This document shows positions 54,746-63,999 of a stretch of 64,000 bases of DNA, in pieces. Every line of letters begins with the position of its first letter. The stretch's first letter is position 1. The stretch covers positions 4,837,001 through 4,901,000 of the forward strand of contig NZ_AP028664.1 in NCBI RefSeq assembly GCF_041154455.1, in the 5' to 3' direction. The position numbers were made by a program, and so were the translations under genes. This DNA is from Variovorax sp. V213. Its GTDB lineage: Bacteria; Pseudomonadota; Gammaproteobacteria; Burkholderiales; Burkholderiaceae_C. A model generated the notes under the pieces. That model saw nothing but the letters and a program-made list of their open reading frames with translations, did not search any database and was not told where the DNA came from.

Positions 54746-55429
54746 TCAGCGGGCGCCGTAGCGCGCGCGGTAGGCGAGCACGCGCTCCCGGTGCGCGCCC
54801 AGGTCGGCGGCGGCACTGCCTGACAGATAGTTCAAGAGGTCGTCCAGCGTGGCAATGGCCACCACCGCCAGGCCCAGCTGGTTGCGCACGTACTGCACCG
54901 CGCTGTGATCCACGTCCACGCCGTTCTCGGTGGCTTTTTCCTGTCGGTCGAGCGCAATGGCCACGGCATGCGGCGTGGCGCCGGCAGCCTCGATGGCGGC
55001 GATCGACTCGCGCACCGCGGTTCCAGCCGACATCACGTCATCGACGATCAGCACCCGGCCCTTGAGCGGCGCGCCCACCAGGTTGCCGCCCTCGCCGTGC
55101 GCCTTGGCTTCCTTGCGGTTGTAGGCAAAGGGGTAGTTGCGGCCGCGCCGGGCCAGTTCGGCGGCCACCGTGGCGCCCAACGGAATGCCCTTGTAGGCAG
55201 GGCCGAAGATCATGTCGAACTCGACACCGCTCTCGATCAGCCGGTCTGCATAGAATCCGGCGAGCCGCGCGATCTTGGCGCCGTCGTCGAAGAGGCCCGA
55301 ATTGAAGAAATAGGGGCTCAGCCGGCCGGCCTTGGTCTTGAACTCGCCAAAGCGCAGCACACCCGCGTCGAGTGCGAACTGGACGAAGTCCTGCGCCACC
55401 GCACTGCTTTCCACACCATCTACAGCCAT
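54746..55429 (-). CDS. pyrE: Orotate phosphoribosyltransferase
   Basis: 227 residues. The PRPP-binding loop is GRVLIVDDVMSAGTAVRES; GPAYKGIPLG and FGEFKTKAGRLSPYFFNSG are also characteristic. It makes orotidine monophosphate for pyrimidine synthesis. The start at 55429 follows AAGGAAATTCCG; the frame continues upstream into the opposite gene without similarity. Only 12 bases separate its start codon from the divergent xth start. Confidence 0.95.
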   Translation of the reverse strand: MAVDGVESSAVAQDFVQFALDAGVLRFGEFKTKAGRLSPYFFNSGLFDDGAKIARLAGFYADRLIESGVEFDMIFGPAYKGIPLGATVAAELARRGRNYPFAYNRKEAKAHGEGGNLVGAPLKGRVLIVDDVMSAGTAVRESIAAIEAAGATPHAVAIALDRQEKATENGVDVDHSAVQYVRNQLGLAVVAIATLDDLLNYLSGSAAADLGAHRERVLAYRARYGAR

Positions 55430-55441
55430 CGGAATTTCCTT

Positions 55442-56245
55442 GTGTTCAAACTGACCAGCCTCAATCTCAATGGCCTGCGTTCGGCCGCCACGAAAGGGGT
55501 GGCGGACTGGGTGGCCGAACTTGCGCCGGATTGTATTTGCATGCAGGAAATCCGGGTCCAGGCGAGCGACATCGAGGGCCGCTTCGAAGAAATGGCAGGG
55601 CTCAAGGGCCACTTTCATTTCGCCGAGAAAAAAGGCTACGCCGGCACCGCGATCTACACGAAACACGCGCCCAGCGATGTCGTCGTGGGCTGGGGCGACG
55701 CCGAATTCGACGCCGAAGGCCGGTATCTCGAACTGCGCTTCGACACCCCCGCCCGCAAGCTGTCGATCATCAGCTGCTATTTTCCGAGCGGCAGCTCGGG
55801 CGAGGAGCGGCAGGAAGCCAAGTTCCGGTTCCTGAAGGGATTCTTCCCGCACCTCGTCGCGCTCAAGAAAGAGCGCGAATTCATCCTCTGCGGCGACATC
55901 AACATCGCGCACAAGGAGATCGACCTCAAAAACTGGCGCGGCAACCAGAAGAACAGCGGCTTCCTGCCCGAGGAGCGCGCCTGGATGACGCGGCTGCTCG
56001 ACGCGGGCACCGACGGTGCGGGCCTGGTGGACGTCTATCGCATGCTCAAGCCCGAGACCACGGCCGAGGCCTACACATGGTGGAGCAACCGCGGCCAGGC
56101 CTATGCCAACAACGTGGGATGGCGGCTCGACTACCACCTGGCCACATCGGCGCTCGGCGCCCTGGCGCGCACCGAGCAGATCTACAAGACCATCAAGTTC
56201 AGCGACCACGCACCGATCACGGTCGAGTACGACTTCACGCTCTGA
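55442..56245 (+). CDS. xth: Exodeoxyribonuclease III
   Basis: 267 residues. ExoIII motifs are TSLNLNGLRSAA, MQEIRVQ (metal Glu), ISCYFPSGSSGEER, CGDINIAHKEIDLKNW (Asp and Asn), and the end RLDYHL and SDHAPITVEYD (catalytic Asp-His). It repairs abasic sites and degrades 3' ends. The start is taken as GTG 55442, which places VFKLTSLN at the N-terminus as in other members; TTG at 55439 is an alternative. Its promoter must lie within the divergent pyrE gene. The stop abuts the convergent GntR stop with no gap. Confidence 0.93.
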   Translation: MFKLTSLNLNGLRSAATKGVADWVAELAPDCICMQEIRVQASDIEGRFEEMAGLKGHFHFAEKKGYAGTAIYTKHAPSDVVVGWGDAEFDAEGRYLELRFDTPARKLSIISCYFPSGSSGEERQEAKFRFLKGFFPHLVALKKEREFILCGDINIAHKEIDLKNWRGNQKNSGFLPEERAWMTRLLDAGTDGAGLVDVYRMLKPETTAEAYTWWSNRGQAYANNVGWRLDYHLATSALGALARTEQIYKTIKFSDHAPITVEYDFTL

Positions 56246-57025
56246 TCAGCGCGGCGCGGCCGTCTTTCCGGCATGCCGAGCCAGGTGCACCTGGTGCAGC
56301 GTGATCTTGCGCACCTCGGCCTGGCTGGTCTCGATGTGCGCGCGCAGCAGCATCGCGGCCTGGTCCCCCCGGTTCGCACGGATGGCTTTCAGGATCTTGC
56401 CGTGCTCCTCGTAGGTGGCATCGATGCGTGGCTGCTGGGTGAAGTCGAGCCGGCGGATGATGCGGATGCGGTCGGTCACGTCGCTGTGGACGCGCGCCAT
56501 CTCGGCGTTGCCCGCGGCAGCCACGATCGCGCAATGAAAAGCCTCGTCCCACTGGGCCACCTGCGTGGTGTCGCTGCTGCGCTGGGCCGCCGGCACGAGC
56601 CAGATATCGGCCAGCGCGTCGAGCAGGCTGCGGTCGACGCGGCGGTCGGCTTCGCACAGGCGATGCACGGCGGTGGTTTCCAGCACCATGCGCAGGTCAT
56701 AGAGCTGTTCGAACTGGTCGAAGTCGAAGGGCAGCACGCGCCAGCCGCTGCGAAACAGCACTTCGACGAAGCCTTCCTGCTGGAGGCGGAACAGCGCCTG
56801 CCGCACGGGCGTGCGCGAGACGCCGAGCCGCTCGCTGATCTCGTTCTCGGTGAAGCGGTCGCCGGGCACGAGGATGAAATCGGCCACGTCGCGCTTGAGC
56901 TGGGCGTAGACCTCGTCGGCGCGTGTCCGAAAAACGGTTGTCGCGCCAGCGGCGTGAACGGCAGATGCGGGTGAGGCGGAGCGGGAACGAACGGTAGGCA
57001 CGTATGGAATGGTAGTCGCTGTCAT
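56246..57025 (-). CDS. GntR family regulator (FadR/FCD subfamily)
   Basis: 259 residues. The winged helix is visible in [19 protein letters not shown] and [19 protein letters not shown]. The FCD domain that follows has metal ligands in [20 protein letters not shown] and LLRAHIETS. It is the last gene of the biuret/BMP operon, overlapping the hydrolase stop by ATGA at 57022-57025, and probably controls that operon with a ureide-type effector (inference). It ends back to back with xth. Confidence 0.9.
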   Translation of the reverse strand: MTATTIPYVPTVRSRSASPASAVHAAGATTVFRTRADEVYAQLKRDVADFILVPGDRFTENEISERLGVSRTPVRQALFRLQQEGFVEVLFRSGWRVLPFDFDQFEQLYDLRMVLETTAVHRLCEADRRVDRSLLDALADIWLVPAAQRSSDTTQVAQWDEAFHCAIVAAAGNAEMARVHSDVTDRIRIIRRLDFTQQPRIDATYEEHGKILKAIRANRGDQAAMLLRAHIETSQAEVRKITLHQVHLARHAGKTAAPR

Positions 57026-57693
57026 TGCCCGCCGCGAAGCGCCGCCAGCAGCGCGCTGCTCGGCGCGGTCCAGCCGACGATGCCGCCCTGGGCGCGGACC
57101 ATGTCGAGCGTGGCGGCCTTGAAGGCCGGAAAGTAGCTCTCGGTGCAGTCTTCGAGCAAGAGGCAGTCGTAGCCGCGGTCGTTGGCTTCGCGCATCGAGG
57201 TCTGCACGCAGACTTCGGTGGTGACGCCGCCGAACAGCAGGTGCGTGATGCCGCGCTGTTGCAGCAGCTCATGTAAACCGGTGGCATAGAACGCACCCTT
57301 GCCGGGCTTGTCGATGACGATCTCGCCGCTGACGGGCGCCAGCGCCTCGATGATCTGGTTGCCCGGTTCGCCAGCCACGAGGATGCGCCCCATCGGGCCT
57401 TCGTCGCCGATGCGCAACGCAGGGCTGCCGCGGTTGCGCTTGGCTGGCGGGCAATCGGAGAGGTCGGGCTTGTGCGCCTCTCGGGTGTGCACCACGAGAC
57501 CGCCTGCTTCTCTCCATGCCGCCAGAGCCGCGCGGGTGGCCGGAACGATCGCTTCCAGCAAGGACACGTCGTTGCCCAGTGTTTCGCCGAAGCCGCCGGG
57601 CTCGATGAAGTCGCGCTGCATGTCGATGAGGACCAGCGCTGTCTTCTCCAGTTCGAATTCGTAGGCGAAAGGGTTTGCGGCTTCTACTCGCAT
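57022..57693 (-). CDS. Isochorismatase-family cysteine hydrolase
   Basis: 223 residues. Catalytic triad: Asp24 in VLIDMQRDF, Lys132 in [14 protein letters not shown], Cys162 in [10 protein letters not shown] with the preceding cis-peptide pattern. The family hydrolyses amides such as biuret, N-carbamoyl compounds and peroxyureidoacrylate. It resembles its paralogue at 59394 but is clearly diverged, so it may take the next amide in the same route. The start MRVEAANPF at 57693 is preceded by CCGGAGACACGAC. It lies between the ABC ATPase and the GntR gene. Confidence 0.86.
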   Translation of the reverse strand: MRVEAANPFAYEFELEKTALVLIDMQRDFIEPGGFGETLGNDVSLLEAIVPATRAALAAWREAGGLVVHTREAHKPDLSDCPPAKRNRGSPALRIGDEGPMGRILVAGEPGNQIIEALAPVSGEIVIDKPGKGAFYATGLHELLQQRGITHLLFGGVTTEVCVQTSMREANDRGYDCLLLEDCTESYFPAFKAATLDMVRAQGGIVGWTAPSSALLAALRGGQ

Positions 57694-57763
57694 GTCGTGT
57701 CTCCGGTGTTTCAAGGGCGAGAAAACCGCATCCCGGGCAGCCCCGCAACAGGCGGCAGGGCAC

Positions 57764-59386
57764 TCATGCCACGGCCTTCAGCGGCTCATGATGTCCGCCG
57801 CCCATGTGCGCCCCGATCACGTGCCTTTCGGCCCCCGCCGCGGAAGTCTCGAACACGATCCGTCCTTCGCTCATCACGACGATGCGGTCGGCCAGTTCCA
57901 GCAACTCGTCGAGGTCTTCGCTGATCAGCAGCACCGCCCCGCCCTTCTCGCGCACCTGCACGATGCGCTCGTGGATCTCGGCCACGGCGGCGAAGTCGAG
58001 GCCAAACACGGGATTCGCCGCGATCAGCACATTGATGTCGCCCGCGAGCTCGCGCGCCAGCACCGCGCGCTGCACGTTGCCGCCCGAGAGGCTGCGGATC
58101 GCGGCGCCCTCGCCCTGCGTCTTGACCCCGTATTCGGCAATCCACTCGCGCGCCCGGCTGCGCCACAACGGAAAATTCAACACTCCGCCGCGCGACAACG
58201 GGGGCCTGTCGAAATCGCGCAGCGCCATGTTCTCCGCCACGCTGAGGTCGCCCACGCAGGCATTGCGCAGCGGCTCCTCGGGCAGGCTGCGCACCTTGAG
58301 GCTGCGGTTCTCGCCGCGGCGCGCGCCGTACGGCTGGCCCATGACGCTCACCTTGCCGGCGAGCCGCGGACGCTGCCCGACCAGGGCTTCGACCAGCTCG
58401 CGCTGCCCGTTGCCCGAGACGCCCGCCACGCCGAGGATCTCGCCTGCGCGCACCGAGAGGCCCAGATCGTGCAGCGCCAGCGTGCCGCGGTCGCCCTGCG
58501 CCTCGAGGCCTTCGACCTTCAATGCGACGGGCGCTGCAGCAGGCACGGGCTTTCTGGCGGCAGGCGATGCGGCCGGCGCCGACGACACCGCAGCTTGGCC
58601 ACCCATCATGGCCTGCGCCAACTGCGCAGGGCTCGTGTCCGCCACCCGGCAATGGTGCACCGCCTTGCCGCGGCGCAGCACCGTCACGCTGTCGGCATAG
58701 GCCATCACCTCGCGGAACTTGTGCGTGATGATGAGCACCGTGCACAGGCCGCTGCGCGCGAATTCGCGCACATGGCCGAGCACCTCGTCGGCCTCCTGCG
58801 GCGTAAGCACCGAGGTCGGTTCGTCGAGGATCAAGAGGCGCGGCTTCAGATAGAGCTGCTTGAGCAGTTCGAGCTTCTGCTTTTCGCCCGCCGCGAGCTC
58901 CGATGGCCGCACGTCGAGATCGAGGCTGAAGGGCGTGGTCGCCAGAAAGGCCTTGAGTTCGGCCCGCTTCGCCTTCCAGTCGATCAGCGCCGGCGTCTTG
59001 CCGCCCGCGAGCAGCAGGTTCTCGGCCACCGTCATGCCCGGCGCCAGCGTGAAGTGCTGGTAGACCATGCCGATGCCGAGCGCGCGCGCCACGATGGGGT
59101 TGGCAATGTCCTGCTCGCGGCCGTCGATCAGGATGCTGCCTTCTTCCGCACGCTGGAAGCCGGCGACGCACTTCACCAGCGTGCTCTTGCCTGCGCCGTT
59201 TTCGCCGAGCAGCGCGTGCACCGTACCGGGCTCGACGCGCATCGTCACGCGGTCCATCGCGGTGAAGGCGCCGAAGCGCTTGGTCAGCTCGTAGGTGTCG
59301 AGCGCGAGCGCGCCGCTGCCGCTCGGCAGCGCGCCAATGGCGTGGGGGGCGTGCGGAGCATGGGCGGCGGCGGAAGAATCGGTCAT
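57764..59386 (-). CDS. BMP-type ABC transporter ATP-binding protein (two NBDs)
   Basis: 540 residues with two nucleotide-binding halves. The first has Walker [13 protein letters not shown], the signature-like [12 protein letters not shown] and [16 protein letters not shown]. The second has a degenerate Walker A ([13 protein letters not shown]) and an [15 protein letters not shown] signature. This is the standard design of nucleoside/ureide importers (YufO, NupA-like). Start at 59386 (MTDSSAAAH). The order permease, BiuH, ATPase is unusual because an enzyme gene splits the transporter genes. Confidence 0.9.
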   Translation of the reverse strand: MTDSSAAAHAPHAPHAIGALPSGSGALALDTYELTKRFGAFTAMDRVTMRVEPGTVHALLGENGAGKSTLVKCVAGFQRAEEGSILIDGREQDIANPIVARALGIGMVYQHFTLAPGMTVAENLLLAGGKTPALIDWKAKRAELKAFLATTPFSLDLDVRPSELAAGEKQKLELLKQLYLKPRLLILDEPTSVLTPQEADEVLGHVREFARSGLCTVLIITHKFREVMAYADSVTVLRRGKAVHHCRVADTSPAQLAQAMMGGQAAVSSAPAASPAARKPVPAAAPVALKVEGLEAQGDRGTLALHDLGLSVRAGEILGVAGVSGNGQRELVEALVGQRPRLAGKVSVMGQPYGARRGENRSLKVRSLPEEPLRNACVGDLSVAENMALRDFDRPPLSRGGVLNFPLWRSRAREWIAEYGVKTQGEGAAIRSLSGGNVQRAVLARELAGDINVLIAANPVFGLDFAAVAEIHERIVQVREKGGAVLLISEDLDELLELADRIVVMSEGRIVFETSAAGAERHVIGAHMGGGHHEPLKAVA

Positions 59387-59393
59387 GGCCGCA

Positions 59394-60086
59394 TCAGCCC
59401 AGGGCACTCAACAGCGCCTGCGAGGTGGCGTGGGCACCGAACACGCCGCCCTGCATCGTGATCATCTTCAGTGCCGCCAGATGGTTGCCGTGGTCGGTGG
59501 CGGCGGTGCAGTCGGACAGCAGCAGGCATTCGAAGCCGCGGTCGTTGGCGTCGCGCATCGTCGTGTGCACGCACACGTCGGTGGTGATGCCCGCGAGAAT
59601 CAGGTTCTCGATGCCGCGCGTGCGCAGGATCAGTTCGAGGTCCGTCGCATAGAACGAGCCCTTGCCGGGCTTGTCGATCACCACCTCGCCGGGCAGCGGC
59701 GCTAGTTCCGGAATGATCTCCCAGCCCGGCTCGCCGCGCACCAGGATGCGCCCGCACGGCCCGTCGTCGCCGATGCCCACGCCGTTGGCGCCAATCTGCC
59801 GCGAACGCCAGCGCTTGTTGGCGGGCAGGTCGGCCAGGTCCGGCCGATGGCCTTCGCGCGTGTGGATGACGTGATAGCCCAACGGCCGCAGCGCCGCGAG
59901 CGTGCGCGCAATCGGCTGGATCGGCGCCTGCACCAGCGAGAGGTCGTAGCCCATCACGTCGACATATCCGCCCTTGCCGCAGAAATCGGTCTGCATGTCG
60001 ATGACGATGAGCGCGGTGTTGTCGGGCCTCAGCGCGCCGTTGTAGGGCCAGGCATAGGGCTCGGCGGCAATGTGGCGGGCGATCAT
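59394..60086 (-). CDS. biuH: Biuret hydrolase (BiuH-like cysteine hydrolase)
   Basis: 230 residues. Catalytic triad Asp30 in [15 protein letters not shown], Lys142 in [14 protein letters not shown] and Cys172 in [11 protein letters not shown]. The opening [34 protein letters not shown] and [20 protein letters not shown] are nearly what I remember for the characterised Rhizobium biuret hydrolase, which releases ammonia from biuret to give allophanate. The start [10 protein letters not shown] at 60086 has no strong ribosome site nearby. It lies between the BMP permease and ATPase genes; allophanate hydrolase is not in the window. Confidence 0.87.
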   Translation of the reverse strand: MIARHIAAEPYAWPYNGALRPDNTALIVIDMQTDFCGKGGYVDVMGYDLSLVQAPIQPIARTLAALRPLGYHVIHTREGHRPDLADLPANKRWRSRQIGANGVGIGDDGPCGRILVRGEPGWEIIPELAPLPGEVVIDKPGKGSFYATDLELILRTRGIENLILAGITTDVCVHTTMRDANDRGFECLLLSDCTAATDHGNHLAALKMITMQGGVFGAHATSQALLSALG

Positions 60087-60091
60087 GGCAT

Positions 60092-61015
60092 TCAGTTCCT
60101 TGTCGATGAAAGTTCGCCGGGGCTTCCGGCGGCTGCCGTGCCCGGCTTGCAGGTGAGCACCAGGATCACCAGCGTGAGCACGTAGGGCACGGTGTTGAAC
60201 AGGTGGTAGCCCCAGCCGACGCCGATGGACTGCAGCGCGGGCCCGATGGCGCCCGCGCCGCCGAAGAGCAGCGCCGCGCCCACGCAGCGCAGCGGGCTCC
60301 AGCGCGCGAAGATCACCAGCGCCACCGCGATCAGGCCCTGGCCGCTGGAGATGCCTTCGTTCCAGCTGCCCGGATAGAACAGCGTGAGCGACGCACCGCC
60401 GAGCCCCGCGATGAAGCCGCCCGCCGTCGTCGCCGCAATGCGCAGGCCCGACACCGAATAGCCGAGCGCGCGCGTGGCCTGCGCCGAATCGCCGGCCATG
60501 CGCACCAGCAAGCCGGCGCGTGTGCGCGCAAAGCCCCACCAGAGCAGCACGGCCAGCCCCACGCCCACGGGCACCAGCGCATTGAGCTGCAAGGCGGAGC
60601 GCACCACCGGGTTGTCGCTCCAGAAGCCGAGCGGTATCGCGGGAATCTGCGGCGCCTGCGGCTGGATGAGTGGCTTGCCCAGGTAGAACGCGAGCCCCGT
60701 GCCGAGCAGCATCAAGGCGATGCCGGTGGCCACGTCGTTCACGCGGTCGAGCGAGCACAGCAGGCCGTGCAGCAGCGCAAGCAATGCGCCCGCCCCCGCG
60801 CCGATGAGCACACCGAGCCACGCCGAATCGGTGAGATACGCGCCGCCGAAGGCCGCCATGGCCGAGAGCACCAGCACGCCTTCGAGCCCGAGGTTGATGC
60901 GGCCCGACTTTTCGGTGAGGCATTCGCCCAGGCTCACGAACAGGAATGGCGCGCCGACGCGCAACGCACCGCCGACGATGCCGGCCACGAGCGCGATCCA
61001 CTGGTCCGCGGTCAT
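60092..61015 (-). CDS. BMP-type ABC transporter permease 2
   Basis: 307 residues, about eight membrane segments. [20 protein letters not shown] and [16 protein letters not shown] are typical of the second permease of nucleoside/ureide importers (NupQ/YufQ). It starts at ATG 61015, which overlaps the stop of the first permease (ATGA), inside the junction element. It is followed after about 5 bases by biuH. Confidence 0.88.
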   Translation of the reverse strand: MTADQWIALVAGIVGGALRVGAPFLFVSLGECLTEKSGRINLGLEGVLVLSAMAAFGGAYLTDSAWLGVLIGAGAGALLALLHGLLCSLDRVNDVATGIALMLLGTGLAFYLGKPLIQPQAPQIPAIPLGFWSDNPVVRSALQLNALVPVGVGLAVLLWWGFARTRAGLLVRMAGDSAQATRALGYSVSGLRIAATTAGGFIAGLGGASLTLFYPGSWNEGISSGQGLIAVALVIFARWSPLRCVGAALLFGGAGAIGPALQSIGVGWGYHLFNTVPYVLTLVILVLTCKPGTAAAGSPGELSSTRN

Positions 61016-61073
61016 TGGACGGCCTCCGCGCCGCGCGCCGCGGCATTCGCCTTGGGAGCGGCCCTTCGGCTCA
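61012..61073 (-). repeat. Junction element type 2, copy C
   Basis: On the minus strand, TGAGCCG, GGGCCGCTCCCAAGGCGAAT, a G/C-rich middle, GCGCGGAGG and CCAATGA, matching 36316-36378 in order and almost in length (62 versus 63 bases). It is read in frame as the tail of the upstream permease ([10 protein letters not shown] to the stop) and supplies GGAGG and the start of the next permease. Confidence 0.75.
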
Positions 61074-62094
61074 GTGCCTTCCAGTCGACCATGCGCAGCC
61101 CCTCGCTCGCAAGAATGAGCACGAAGGCAATGCCCTGCAGCACCAGCACCGAGGCATCGGGCAGGCCGAGCCGGCGCTGCAGCAGGCTGCCGGCCGCACC
61201 GAAGCCGCCGAAGAGAATGGCGACCGGCACGATGGCCACCGGGTTGTGCCGCGCGATGAAGGACACGAGGATGCCCGCATAGCCGTAGCCCGCGATCAGC
61301 GAGGCATTGGCGTTGGTGTGCACCGCCGCCACCTCGACCGCGCCCGCGAGCCCGGCGCAGGCGCCGCCGAGTCCGCAGGCGCCGAGGATGAGCCGCGTGG
61401 CCGGCAGCCCGACGAGCTGCGCGGTGCGCGGATTGCCGCCCACCACGCGCACCGAAAAGCCCGAGGCCGTGGCACGCAGCCACCACCCGAGTCCCAGGCA
61501 CGCCACCACGCCGATGGCCAAGCCCCAGTGGACGTCGGAGCCGCCGATGCCGCCGATCAGCAAGCCGGCGTCGAGCGCGTAGGTCGACGGCTTGTTGAGG
61601 CTCGCCGGGTCGCGCAGGGGCCCTTCGACCAGGTGCTTGAAGATGCCGATCGCGATGTAGGCCAGCAGCAGGCTGCTGATGGTTTCGTTGATGCCGCGGT
61701 ATTGGCGCAGCCAGCCCGCAAGGACAATCCACAGCGCGCCAGCCACCGCGCCGGCAAGGCAGACCACCACCGTGCCCACCCCATTGCCGGGCAGCGGCAC
61801 CGCGTGCGCGAGCGCGGCCGAGGCCAGGCCGCCCAGCACCAGCGCGCCTTCGCCGCCGATGACGATGAGCCCCGCGCGCGCGGGCAGCGCCACGCACAAG
61901 GCCGTGAGCATCAGCGGCGCGGCGCGCTGCAAGGTGTTCTGCCACGAAAACCAGTCGCCGAACGCGCCCTTGAACAACGTCGCCCAGACCTCCACCGGAT
62001 CGACCCCGGCAAAGGCCACCAGTACGCCGAACAGCAGCAGCGCCGCCGCAATGGCGAACACCGGCAGGGCGAATTCCTTGAGGGCGTGGCGCAT
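61012..62094 (-). CDS. BMP-type ABC transporter permease 1
   Basis: 360 residues, about ten membrane segments, with [39 protein letters not shown] and [19 protein letters not shown], the characteristic signatures of the first permease of nucleoside/ureide (NupP/YufP) importers. Its last about 20 residues ([19 protein letters not shown]) come from the junction element copy C and are probably not part of the functional fold. It is preceded by the binding-protein gene 11 bases upstream. Confidence 0.88.
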   Translation of the reverse strand: MRHALKEFALPVFAIAAALLLFGVLVAFAGVDPVEVWATLFKGAFGDWFSWQNTLQRAAPLMLTALCVALPARAGLIVIGGEGALVLGGLASAALAHAVPLPGNGVGTVVVCLAGAVAGALWIVLAGWLRQYRGINETISSLLLAYIAIGIFKHLVEGPLRDPASLNKPSTYALDAGLLIGGIGGSDVHWGLAIGVVACLGLGWWLRATASGFSVRVVGGNPRTAQLVGLPATRLILGACGLGGACAGLAGAVEVAAVHTNANASLIAGYGYAGILVSFIARHNPVAIVPVAILFGGFGAAGSLLQRRLGLPDASVLVLQGIAFVLILASEGLRMVDWKALSRRAAPKANAAARGAEAVQ

Positions 62095-62105
62095 GGGCGT
62101 GGAAC

Positions 62106-63224
62106 TCAGACCTGGCCGACCACGCCTTCGACGAGGTAGTTCATCTTCTCGAGCTCGAGGTCGGTCTGCTTCAAGACCTTGCCGGCCGGCACCACGACGG
62201 CGCCCTTGTTGTCCTTGATGCCGTCCTTGAAGATGTCGAAGGTGCCCGCGATCATCTTGGCCTTGATCTCGTCGGCCTGCTTCTTCGCGGCGTCCGGCAC
62301 CATGGGGCCGTAGGCGGACATCTTCACGTAGCCTTCCTTCAGGCCGCCGCGCAAGAAGTTCGGATGCGGCTTGCCGCTTTGCGCGGCCTCGATGACGGTC
62401 TTGTACGCCGTGAGCCAGTTCCACTCGGCACCGGTGAGGTATGCGTTGGGCGCCAGCTTGGCCTGGCTCGCGTGGTAGCCGCAGACCATCTTGCCGCGCT
62501 TGGCCGCCGTCTCCACCACCACCTTGGGGCCGTCGACGTGCATGGTGAACACGTCGCAGCCCTGGTCGGCCAGGCTGTTGGTGGCTTCCGCTTCCTTCAC
62601 GGCCATCGACCAGTCGCCCGTGAAGATCACGCTGCAGGTGATGCCGGGCTTGACCGAGCGTGCGCCGAGCGTGAAGGCGTTGATGTTGCGCAGCACCTGC
62701 GGAATCGGCTTGGCGGCGACGAAAGCGATCTTGTTGCTCTTGGTCATGTGCGCCGCGATCACGCCGTTCAGGAACTGGCATTCGTCGATGTAGCCGAAGA
62801 AGCTGCCGACGTTCTTGGGGTGCTTGCCTTCGGTCCAGAGGCCGCCGCAATGCGAAAAGCGCACGTCGGGGTTCTTGGGAGCCATCGCGAGAATGTGCGG
62901 ATCGAAGTAGCCGAACGAGGTGGGGAACAGCAGCTTGGCGCCGTCCTGCGAGATCATGCCGGCCATGGTCTTCTGCACGGCGGCGGTCTCGGGCACGTTC
63001 TCTTCTTCCACCACCTTGACGCCGGGCAGCTTCTTGACCTCGGCCGCGGCCATGGCGTGCGCCTGGTTGTAGCCGTAGTCGTCGCGTGCACCGACGTAGA
63101 TCACGCCGACGGTCAGCGGCTTGGCTTGTGCACCGGCGAGGGCGCTCCAGCCCCCCAGGGTGCCGGCGGCGCCGAGCGCAGCCAGGGATTTGAGGGAATC
63201 GCGGCGATTGATGGTGCTCGTCAT
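62106..63224 (-). CDS. BMP family ABC transporter substrate-binding protein
   Basis: 372 residues. The start MTSTINRRDSLKSLAAL is a twin-arginine-type leader ending GAQA, so export may use the Tat pathway. The mature part has VGVIYVGARDDYGYNQAHA, GVIAAHMTKSNKIAFVAAK and GRTxx-free ligand loops typical of the BMP/Med lipoprotein family. Members bind nucleosides, ureides or purines and deliver them to the two permeases encoded after it. A TTG-initiated longer frame (to 63260) is less likely because it lacks a signal. Confidence 0.88.
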   Translation of the reverse strand: MTSTINRRDSLKSLAALGAAGTLGGWSALAGAQAKPLTVGVIYVGARDDYGYNQAHAMAAAEVKKLPGVKVVEEENVPETAAVQKTMAGMISQDGAKLLFPTSFGYFDPHILAMAPKNPDVRFSHCGGLWTEGKHPKNVGSFFGYIDECQFLNGVIAAHMTKSNKIAFVAAKPIPQVLRNINAFTLGARSVKPGITCSVIFTGDWSMAVKEAEATNSLADQGCDVFTMHVDGPKVVVETAAKRGKMVCGYHASQAKLAPNAYLTGAEWNWLTAYKTVIEAAQSGKPHPNFLRGGLKEGYVKMSAYGPMVPDAAKKQADEIKAKMIAGTFDIFKDGIKDNKGAVVVPAGKVLKQTDLELEKMNYLVEGVVGQV

Positions 63225-63277
63225 GGCTTTCTCCGATCTTGGATACAAGTTGGGGTGCAAAAAATGTGCCTGCGTGT

Positions 63278-63658
63278 TCAGTCCATCAGGCTCACGTGCG
63301 CGGCGACCACGCGCCAGCCGTCGGCGGTGCGCAGCCAGGTCTGGCTCTGGCGGCCGGTCTGGCGGCTGCCTTCGCGGCGGAACTCGACGTTGGCGGTCGC
63401 AAAGTCGCGCCCATAGGTGGTGATCACGGTCCGCAACAGCTCGCGCGGCGGGCTCTGCATCGGCAGCGATGCGCGGAACGCGCTGATGTCGGCGTGGCCG
63501 TAGTGGTTCTCCGAAAAGCCGTAGCGCAGCGTGTACGGGCTGTTCCAGAACAACTCGTCGAGCACCGCGCGCTGGTTGGTGACGAGCGCTTCTTCGTAGC
63601 GCGCGAACACGGCCCCCACTTCGGCGAGCACCTCGGGGATGTTGATCTCCAGAGTCAT
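63278..63658 (-). CDS. AtzH/HpxZ-like protein (DUF3225)
   Basis: 126 residues, SnoaL/NTF2-like fold. [42 protein letters not shown] and a final [13 protein letters not shown] match the DUF3225 group, which includes HpxZ of oxalurate breakdown and AtzH of the cyanuric-acid/biuret pathway. Its position in an operon with biuret hydrolase fits the second context. Its start overlaps the ATPase stop by ATGA (63655-63658). Confidence 0.87.
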   Translation of the reverse strand: MTLEINIPEVLAEVGAVFARYEEALVTNQRAVLDELFWNSPYTLRYGFSENHYGHADISAFRASLPMQSPPRELLRTVITTYGRDFATANVEFRREGSRQTGRQSQTWLRTADGWRVVAAHVSLMD

Positions 63659-63999
63659 CGACGAACCTCGCGCTGGAAGATGTCGAGGCTGAGCTTCTTT
63701 GTCGCCACGAAGCTGTCGCTGCTCAGCGTCTCGAGGGTGCGCGGGCGTGCGTCGCCGTAGCGCAGGATCTCGGCCACCTTGGTCGGCCGCTTGGTCAGGA
63801 GCAGCACCTCGTCGGCCAGGTACACGGCCTCTTCGAGGTCGTGCGACACCAGCAGCATGGTGGTGCCGGTCTGCATGAACACTTCTTGCAGCTTCTCGCG
63901 GATGAAGAGCGTCATCTCGAAATCGAGCGCTGAAAAAGGCTCGTCGAGAAACAGCACCTCGGGGTTGGGCGCGAGCGCCCGCATGATCGACGCAGTCTG
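63655..63999 (-). CDS. Nitrate/taurine-type ABC ATPase, C-terminal part (gene continues beyond the window)
   Basis: Only the last about 115 codons are visible: [18 protein letters not shown] (Walker B), the D-loop SALD, and [20 protein letters not shown] with the switch His. The remainder, including Walker A, lies past position 64000. The type is that of TauB/SsuB/NrtD ATPases with small ligands such as sulfonates, nitrate or cyanurate-like compounds. It is the first gene visible of the minus-strand operon. Confidence 0.85.
   Translation of the reverse strand, partial: QTASIMRALAPNPEVLFLDEPFSALDFEMTLFIREKLQEVFMQTGTTMLLVSHDLEEAVYLADEVLLLTKRPTKVAEILRYGDARPRTLETLSSDSFVATKKLSLDIFQREVRR

Noticed and set aside
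54905..55441. N-terminal extension of xth running through pyrE
   Set aside because: The extension is the reverse reading of pyrE; ExoIII similarity begins at 55442.
59394..61046. One long fused ORF covering biuret hydrolase and part of the permease
   Set aside because: The permease is read in another frame with its own motifs; the fusion is only an open frame in high-GC DNA.
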